The notes beneath the pieces are model-generated. The model was not told the origin of the DNA. It did not search any database and saw only the letters and a program-made list of their open reading frames with translations. 64,000 nucleotides of DNA from Streptosporangiaceae bacterium NEAU-GS5 (GTDB lineage: Bacteria; Actinomycetota; Actinomycetes; Streptosporangiales; Streptosporangiaceae), in the NCBI GenBank assembly GCA_017592665.1, contig JAGFNW010000006.1, positions 186,001-250,000 on the forward strand, given 5' to 3'. Made by a program: the position numbers and the translations under genes. This document shows positions 58,780 through 64,000 of this stretch, in pieces; the first letter of the stretch is position 1; each line of letters opens with the position of its first letter.

Positions 58780-59715
58780 GTGACACACATGCACACGCGT
58801 CCTTACCGGCCGACCGACGCCGAGGCCGTCGCGACCATGGTCAACGCCATCGACACCGCGGCCGGCAGGCAGGCCTCGCTCACCGGGTCCCTGATCCACG
58901 AGTTCCTCGGCGAGCGCGTCGCCGAGACGACGACGGACAGCCGGCTCGTGGTCGGCGACGATGGCGTGCTCGCGGCGGGCTTCGTCATCACACCGCCCGC
59001 GGGAGGCCACCGGGTCGACCTCATCGGCGGCGTCCTGCCCGGTGCGCGCGGCCAGGGGATCGGGCGCACCATGCTCGGCTGGCAGGTCGGCCGGGCCGAG
59101 GAGATCCACGCCGCCCTCGCCCCCGGCGCGTCCTGGGAGACGTACGTGGAGGCGTCCCAGCGCGACGCCTCGGCCCTGGCCCTGTTCGCCCGCTTCGGCC
59201 TCACGCCGACCCGCTATGAGTTCGACATGGCGGCGTCGACGGCGGACGTCCCGGACTGCCCCGTGCCGGATGGCCTCGTCATCGCCACGTACGACGCTGG
59301 TCAGGCGCACGCGCTGCACGAGGCGCACATGGAGGCGTTCGTCGACCACTATGGCTTCCAGCATCGGACGTTCGAGGTGTGGCAGCCGACGTCGATCGGC
59401 TCGGCCAGCTTCAACCCCGCTTTGTCGATCATCGCGATGGACGGCGCCGAGATCGCTGGATATGTGCTCTCGTACGACGACGCCATCCCCGAACAGGTCT
59501 ACATCGGCCAGGTGGGCGTGCGCCGGCCGTACCGCCGTCGCGGCCTCGCCGCGGCGATGCTGGTCGACATGATGCGGCGCGCCGCCGCCGCCGGACGGAG
59601 TCGGGCCGCGCTCGGCGTCGACACGGCCAACCCCACGGGAGCCGTCGGGGTGTACGAACGGGTCGGATTCCACACCGAGCACACCATGGTGGCCTGCGGC
59701 CGCCCCCTGAACTGA
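58780..59715 (+). CDS. tandem GNAT acetyltransferase
   Basis: 311 residues with two GNAT folds. The first has LPGARGQGIGRTMLGW near residue 85, the second VGVRRPYRRRGLAAAMLVDM near 245 with GVDTANPTGAVGVYERVGF. Mycothiol-synthase-like architecture, but the substrate is not clear. GTG 58780 chosen by promoter spacing; ATG 58789 also possible. Confidence 0.87.
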   Translation: MTHMHTRPYRPTDAEAVATMVNAIDTAAGRQASLTGSLIHEFLGERVAETTTDSRLVVGDDGVLAAGFVITPPAGGHRVDLIGGVLPGARGQGIGRTMLGWQVGRAEEIHAALAPGASWETYVEASQRDASALALFARFGLTPTRYEFDMAASTADVPDCPVPDGLVIATYDAGQAHALHEAHMEAFVDHYGFQHRTFEVWQPTSIGSASFNPALSIIAMDGAEIAGYVLSYDDAIPEQVYIGQVGVRRPYRRRGLAAAMLVDMMRRAAAAGRSRAALGVDTANPTGAVGVYERVGFHTEHTMVACGRPLN

Positions 59716-59731
59716 CCTCAGAGGAGCAACG

Positions 59732-60565
59732 ATGACGAAGATCTGCGTGACCGGGGCGAGCGGCAAACTCGGCGGCGCCGTCGTAAGCGACCTGCTCGAC
59801 CACGGCTATGAGGTGGTCGCCACGGACATCCGGCCGGGCCTTGCCGAGCTCGGAGTCCGGGTGCTGGTCGCCGACCTCACGCAATATGGCCACGCGGTCG
59901 AGGTGCTGGAGGGCGTGGACGCCGTCGTTCACCTTGCCAACATTCCGGCGCCGGGCATGCGGACCCCGTCGGAGACCTTCAACGCCAACACGACCATGAA
60001 CTCGAACGTCTTCCTGGCCGCCGCCCAGTTGAAGATCGGGCGCGTGGTCTGGGCGTCCAGCGAGACGACGCTCGGACTGCCGTTCGACGTGCCGCCGCGC
60101 TACGCCCCCGTGGACGAGGCGCACTTCCCCTATCCGACCTCGACGTACGCGCTGTCGAAGGTGGTGACGGAGACGCTGGCCGAGCACGTCGCGCAGTGGT
60201 CGGGCATTCCCTTCGTGGCGCTGCGCTTCTCCAACATCCTCGGGCCCGAGGACTATCGGTTGTTCCCCGGCTATTGGGGCGACGCGCTGCTGCGCAAGTG
60301 GAACCTGTGGGGATACATCGACACGCGGGACGCGGCCGCCAGTTGCCGCCTCGCCCTGGACGCGCCGATGGAGGGCGCGCAGAGCTTCGTCATCGCGGCC
60401 GCCGACACCGTGATGAACCGCCCGTCGGCCGACCTGATGAAAGAGGTCTATCCCGAGGTCGAGCTCACCCGGGAGATCGGCGAATTCGAGACCCTGCTGT
60501 CCAACTCCCGCGCCCGCGAGGTCCTCGGGTTCAATCCGCAGCACTCCTGGCGCGACCACGTGTGA
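59732..60565 (+). CDS. NAD-dependent epimerase/dehydratase
   Basis: 277 residues. VTGASGKLGGAV near residue 6, WASSETTLG and YALSKVVTE (YxxxK). GAGGAGC ribosome site, 16 bp after the GNAT stop, so possibly one operon. Atypical sugar SDR, function unknown. Confidence 0.87.
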   Translation: MTKICVTGASGKLGGAVVSDLLDHGYEVVATDIRPGLAELGVRVLVADLTQYGHAVEVLEGVDAVVHLANIPAPGMRTPSETFNANTTMNSNVFLAAAQLKIGRVVWASSETTLGLPFDVPPRYAPVDEAHFPYPTSTYALSKVVTETLAEHVAQWSGIPFVALRFSNILGPEDYRLFPGYWGDALLRKWNLWGYIDTRDAAASCRLALDAPMEGAQSFVIAAADTVMNRPSADLMKEVYPEVELTREIGEFETLLSNSRAREVLGFNPQHSWRDHV

Positions 60566-60590
60566 CCCGATGAGCGATAGCCTCCGGGGC

Positions 60591-60923
60591 GTGCCACTAC
60601 CGAAGCCGGGGCGGCCGGTCCGCGGCTCGACGACGGGGCGGCCGGTCATGGCCGCGCTCGACCTGCTGGGCCGGCGCTGGATGCTGCGGGTGCTGTGGGA
60701 GCTGCGCGACGGGCCGCACGGCTTCCGCGCGCTGCAGCGGCGCTGCGACGACATGTCGTCCAGCGTGCTCGGCGACCGGCTCGCCGAGCTCGAGCAGGTC
60801 CGGCTGGTCGCGCGGACCGAGGACGGCCACTACGAACTGACCGACGTCGGCCGCGATCTGGCCCGCGCGATCAAACCTCTCGAGTCGTGGGCGGCCCGCT
60901 GGGCCCGGACGCTTCAGGAGTAG
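60591..60923 (+). CDS. HxlR family regulator
   Basis: 110 residues. Winged helix LDLLGRRWMLRVLWELRDGPHGF..LQRRCDDMSSSVLGDRLAEL and TDVGRDLARAIKPLESWA. The redox Cys usual near the N-terminus of many HxlR proteins is absent. GTG 60591 follows TAGCCT (60578-60583) by 7 bases; an ATG at 60570 would extend it. Convergent 10-bp overlap with the next gene. Confidence 0.87.
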   Translation: MPLPKPGRPVRGSTTGRPVMAALDLLGRRWMLRVLWELRDGPHGFRALQRRCDDMSSSVLGDRLAELEQVRLVARTEDGHYELTDVGRDLARAIKPLESWAARWARTLQE

Positions 60924-61489
60924 TCGGCGAAGGCGGGGGTCTCCGGCTCCGCCGTCAGCCGGGTGGCACGCGCCACGTACGAGATGGCGTGATACCACCC
61001 GGCCAGCAACATCGCGTCGATCGCCCCGTCCTCACCGGCCGCGGAGACCAGGTCGAGCCATTCGCCGTCGGTCAGATCCGATCGCGTGTGCAGGGCGTCG
61101 ACCGCGCGGAGGACGGCCCGGTCGGCGGGGTCGGTCCAGCAGGGGTCGTCCGCGTCGCCTGCCGTCAGCGACCGCACCTGGTCGCCGGTCAGCTCCACCT
61201 TGGCGGCGAACAGCGCCACGTGGATCCCCCACTCGTACTCCGCGCGGCAGAGCGCGGTCGTCCGGTTGATGATCAGCTCGCGGTGGCGCAGCGACAGGGC
61301 CAGCTGGCGGGACAGGTAGTAGCTGCCCCAGCCGTAGATCGCCTTCGCCCGCTCGGGGCGGCGGGCGAACAGACGGAACAGCGCGATCGGCGGGCCCAGC
61401 GGGGCCAGCGCGGCGGCCGTCTCCTCGTCGTACGGAGGCTCGGCCGGTGCGACTCTCGGAGTCGGTAACTGATTCGATTTTCGAAGCAC
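60914..61489 (-). CDS. carboxymuconolactone decarboxylase/AhpD-like protein
   Basis: 191 residues, helical. RHRELIINRTTALCRAEYEWGIHVALF carries the family pattern with YEW..H and one Cys in place of the CxxC pair. GTG 61489 is leaderless after TATAGT (minus strand, 61496-61501). Confidence 0.82.
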   Translation of the reverse strand: MLRKSNQLPTPRVAPAEPPYDEETAAALAPLGPPIALFRLFARRPERAKAIYGWGSYYLSRQLALSLRHRELIINRTTALCRAEYEWGIHVALFAAKVELTGDQVRSLTAGDADDPCWTDPADRAVLRAVDALHTRSDLTDGEWLDLVSAAGEDGAIDAMLLAGWYHAISYVARATRLTAEPETPAFADYS

Positions 61490-61495
61490 TCTCGC

Positions 61496-61501
61496 ACTAT
61501 A
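61496..61501 (-). promoter_or_regulatory. -10 box of the AhpD-like gene
   Basis: TATAGT on the minus strand, 6 bases before GTG 61489. The palindromic core CTATAG may also serve the divergent gene. Confidence 0.45.
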
Positions 61502-61568
61502 GACGCCCGGTTTCACGGTGTCTCGGCCGGGCGGAGCCGTACGACGGCGATCCGGGGACGTACCGACG

Positions 61569-61934
61569 GTGCACCGCGAGATCGCGGGACTCGCCGTCGG
61601 GGTCGCGGTCGGCAACGCGTACGGCGTCGCCTTCCACTCGACCGTCCTGGGCCGGCTGGATGTGGACAACGGCGACATCGAGGCGATGCGGAGCGGGGCC
61701 GAGCCCCGCGACGAGATCCAGGCGGCCGTCTACGCCTTCGCCCGGGCGCTGGTGATCGACCGCGGCGCCATGACCGAGGCCATCGCCCAGCGTGCCGCCG
61801 ACGCCGGACTCCAGCCCAGCGACCTGCTGCAACTGGTCGCCGAGTGCGCCTTCGCGACGCTCGTCGGCCTCGTCGACAACCTGCTCGGAGGCGTCGAACT
61901 CGACGAATTCCTACGCCCCCAAGCGTGGAAGTAG
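61569..61934 (+). CDS. AhpD-like protein without redox cysteines
   Basis: 121 residues. GLAVGVAVGNAYGVAFHSTVLGR aligns with the CxxC...H region of AhpD/carboxymuconolactone decarboxylases, but both Cys are replaced (Asn and Gly) while the His remains. The helical remainder fits the family. GTG 61569 chosen; 61518 GTG possible. Function uncertain, perhaps a degenerate partner of the divergent protein. Confidence 0.65.
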   Translation: MHREIAGLAVGVAVGNAYGVAFHSTVLGRLDVDNGDIEAMRSGAEPRDEIQAAVYAFARALVIDRGAMTEAIAQRAADAGLQPSDLLQLVAECAFATLVGLVDNLLGGVELDEFLRPQAWK

Positions 61935-61945
61935 CCCCTCAGGGG

Positions 61946-63412
61946 TCAGTGCAGGGATGGGGTCGGAGCGCCGTCTTCGTCGAAGTGCTCCGCCCGGGCC
62001 GGGAGGATCACCGCGGTGGCGACCACGACCAGGGACAGGACCGCGCCGATGATGAAGGCCAGCCGCATGCCGTCGAGCGTGGCGAGCTGGTCTGAGGACC
62101 CCGTGGCCTTCAGGGCATCGGATCGCGCGCTCATCACGGTGATCACGAGCGCGGTGCCGAAGGCCGCGGCGACCTGCTGCAGCGTGCTCAGGATCGAGCT
62201 GCCGTGCGAGTAGAGCCGCGAGGGAACCGCGCCGAGCCCGAGGGTGAACACCGGAGTGAAGATCGCGGCGAGGCTCACCATCAGCAGCGCGTGCAGCGCG
62301 AGGAGCTGCCAGAACGGCATGGTCAGCGTGACCTGGGTGAACCCGGTGAGCGAGACCATCATTCCGATGGCGCCGGGGATGACCAGGACCCGGCCGCCGA
62401 ACCGGTCGAACAGCCGGCCGACGGTCGGCCCGAGCAGCCCCATCGCGAGGCCGCCCGGCATCACGAGAAGCCCGGTCTGCAGCGGCGTGAGCATGCGGAT
62501 GTTCTGCAGATAGAGCGGCAGCAGGATCATCGAGCCGAGCATCGCCATGAAGGCCACCGACATCAGGATCAACGCGACCGTGTAGGTCCGGCTGCTCAAC
62601 GTGCGCAGGTCCATCAGGGGCGTTCCGCGCTTCTGCAACCACAGCTGGCGATAGACGAAGACGGTGATGGCGGCGAGGCCCGTCACCACGATCGTCGTGG
62701 CGACGCGGATGTCGCCTCCCTCGAACCGGCTGAGGCCGTAAACCAGGCCGCCGAAGCCCAGGGCGGCGGTCACCACGCTGAACCAGTCGATGGTGCTGAA
62801 CTCGGGCTCCCCGACGTTCTGCAGCTGCCGCATGCCGAACCAGGTGATCAGGCCGGCGATGGGGAGGACCACGGCGAACAGCAGGCGCCAGGAACCGAAC
62901 TGGAGGATCACCCCCGAGATCGCGGGGCCCATCGCGGGCGCGACGGAGATGGCCAGGGTGACGTTGCCCATCACGCGGCCGCGATCCGACTCAGGCACCA
63001 CCTGCATCAGCGTGGTCATCAGCAGCGGCATCATCACCGCCGTCCCGCATGCCTGGATGATGCGGGCGCCCAGCAGCAGCGCGAACGTCGGCGCGACGAT
63101 GGCCAGCGCCGTGCCGAGCAGGAACAACCCCATCGCCACGGCATAGGCCTGGCGGGTCGCCACGCGCTGCAGGAACCAGCCGGTGATCGGGATGACGGCG
63201 GCCATGGTCAGCATGAAGGCCGTCGACAGCCATTGGGCCGTCTGCTCGTCGATGTTCAACGCGCCCATGAGCCGGGGGATCGCGTTGATCATGATCGTCT
63301 CGTTGAGGATGACCACGAACGTGGCGAGCACCAGCAGCCGGATCACGGCCGGGGTGCGACCCGAGACGGCGGTCGCGGCCTGGCCGGGTGAGTCGAGCTT
63401 TGCGCTGGGCAT
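61946..63412 (-). CDS. MFS transporter, DHA2 (EmrB/QacA) family
   Basis: 488 residues, about 14 helices. NETIMINAIPRLMGALNIDEQTAQWLSTAFMLT and GWFLQRVATRQ near the N-terminus and GLGAVPSRLYSHGSSILSTLQQVAAAFGTALVI are typical. Proton-driven export of drugs or metabolites. A possible regulator is the HxlR gene 1 kb away, which is only a guess. Confidence 0.9.
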   Translation of the reverse strand: MPSAKLDSPGQAATAVSGRTPAVIRLLVLATFVVILNETIMINAIPRLMGALNIDEQTAQWLSTAFMLTMAAVIPITGWFLQRVATRQAYAVAMGLFLLGTALAIVAPTFALLLGARIIQACGTAVMMPLLMTTLMQVVPESDRGRVMGNVTLAISVAPAMGPAISGVILQFGSWRLLFAVVLPIAGLITWFGMRQLQNVGEPEFSTIDWFSVVTAALGFGGLVYGLSRFEGGDIRVATTIVVTGLAAITVFVYRQLWLQKRGTPLMDLRTLSSRTYTVALILMSVAFMAMLGSMILLPLYLQNIRMLTPLQTGLLVMPGGLAMGLLGPTVGRLFDRFGGRVLVIPGAIGMMVSLTGFTQVTLTMPFWQLLALHALLMVSLAAIFTPVFTLGLGAVPSRLYSHGSSILSTLQQVAAAFGTALVITVMSARSDALKATGSSDQLATLDGMRLAFIIGAVLSLVVVATAVILPARAEHFDEDGAPTPSLH

Positions 63413-63669
63413 GGGACCTCAATCATGGTTGCCGGACGAAATGCGGTCATTGCTGGCGCTCAGCCGCGGGGGTCTCCATGAGCACCGCACCCTCACAAGA
63501 CTGACCCGCGCCACCGACAACATTCGGGCCTGCGTCCAGCATTCCCCGCCACGGTGCCCGATGTCACCCGATTTTCGCAGCGGGCAAACAGCGCCAATAT
63601 GGTTCATGAGCTGGGCGAATACCGGCGGGAAGGCGCGCATCGCAAAAGGTTGGAGCTCCCACCTCCATC
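63413..63669. other. intergenic region, no gene supported
   Basis: Open frames pass through on both strands, but they are continuations of antisense frames without ribosome site or recognisable family. I could not support a gene, hairpin or repeat here. Confidence 0.5.
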
Positions 63670-64000
63670 TCATCTGTAAGCGATGACGGCATACCGTTCG
63701 TCGTCCACAGGCCGGCCCCACAGGTCCTCGTCACCGCTCAACGACTCGACACGTAGATCGCTGACCAGCGGGCCCAGCGCCGCCACCAACTCATCGGCGG
63801 TCACACCGTTCCCCCAGGGAAGCGACTCGGTCCCCGCCATGTGCGGCCCGGTCTGCCCTGCCTGGGCCCAGCGGCCTTCGACCAGTACGAGCCGGCCGTC
63901 CGGGCGCAGCCGCGCCAGCCATTCACGCAGCGCTGATCGAGGCTCGGGCAAGGTCCACACCAGATGCCGGCACACCACCATGTCGAACCGCCCCCGACCA
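63670..64000 (-). CDS. SAM-dependent methyltransferase (partial, C-terminal part)
   Basis: The frame is open from the right edge and ends with TGA at 63670-63672. FDMVVCRHLVWTLPEP and LRPDGRLVLVEGRW are typical methyltransferase motifs (post-II and III). About 110 C-terminal residues are present; the start lies outside. Confidence 0.75.
   Translation of the reverse strand, partial: GRGRFDMVVCRHLVWTLPEPRSALREWLARLRPDGRLVLVEGRWAQAGQTGPHMAGTESLPWGNGVTADELVAALGPLVSDLRVESLSGDEDLWGRPVDDERYAVIAYR

Noticed and set aside
63413-63669. A gene in the gap right of the MFS transporter
   Set aside because: Open frames run through but lack ribosome sites and any recognisable protein; they extend antisense frames.

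Overview
The window is high-GC DNA with many GTG starts, start/stop overlaps of the ATGA or GTGA type, and start codons lying 6-8 bases after a TANNNT -10 box (leaderless genes). Together with a conservon-type histidine kinase/DUF742 pair, this points to a filamentous actinomycete. A Streptosporangiales-like organism is a guess. I saw no rRNA, tRNA, CRISPR array, transposase or phage genes.

Region A (1-9502) is energy metabolism. A leftward nuo operon runs A-B-C-H-I-J-K-L, with L cut by the window edge. It lacks nuoD between C and H, and no nuoE/F/G is present. Diverging from it is a lipoprotein polysaccharide deacetylase with altered catalytic motifs. Then comes korAB, a 2-oxoacid:ferredoxin oxidoreductase, preceded by a 29-codon leader peptide of the actinobacterial HVDL..L.SGLC type. 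A complex I without its NADH module beside a ferredoxin-reducing enzyme suggests ferredoxin-driven quinone reduction (inference).

Region B (about 9571-41404) is a surface or exopolysaccharide locus. It has the dTDP-sugar enzymes RmlA, RmlB and RmlD and two RmlC-like proteins; a polyprenyl-phosphate sugar transferase; glycosyltransferases (three GT2 and one WecG/TagA type); a flippase; an O-antigen-ligase/polymerase-like protein; two Wzz-like proteins; an acyltransferase; methyltransferases; three 2OG/Fe(II)-type oxygenases (two of them close paralogues); and two secreted beta-helix lipoproteins. Its core is a tightly coupled leftward cassette (31420 to 23128): C-methyltransferase, nucleotidylyltransferase, PIG-L deacetylase, SDR, DUF4910 peptidase-like protein, a protein with a duplicated Cys-rich domain, flippase and GT2. 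This cassette is the best candidate for an undescribed sugar-modification pathway.

Region C (41657-64000) is accessory chromosome: enoyl-CoA hydratase, a GntR/EamA operon with a visible operator, an orphan barstar, a two-gene remnant conservon, an ArsR/SRPBCC pair, a MerR gene with a 19-bp-spacer promoter, a lytic transglycosylase, an unlisted 52-residue small membrane protein, a NarL-type two-component system, and assorted oxidoreductases, methyltransferases, a GNAT protein, an HxlR regulator, AhpD-like proteins and an MFS exporter. Convergent genes here and in region B often overlap at their 3' ends.
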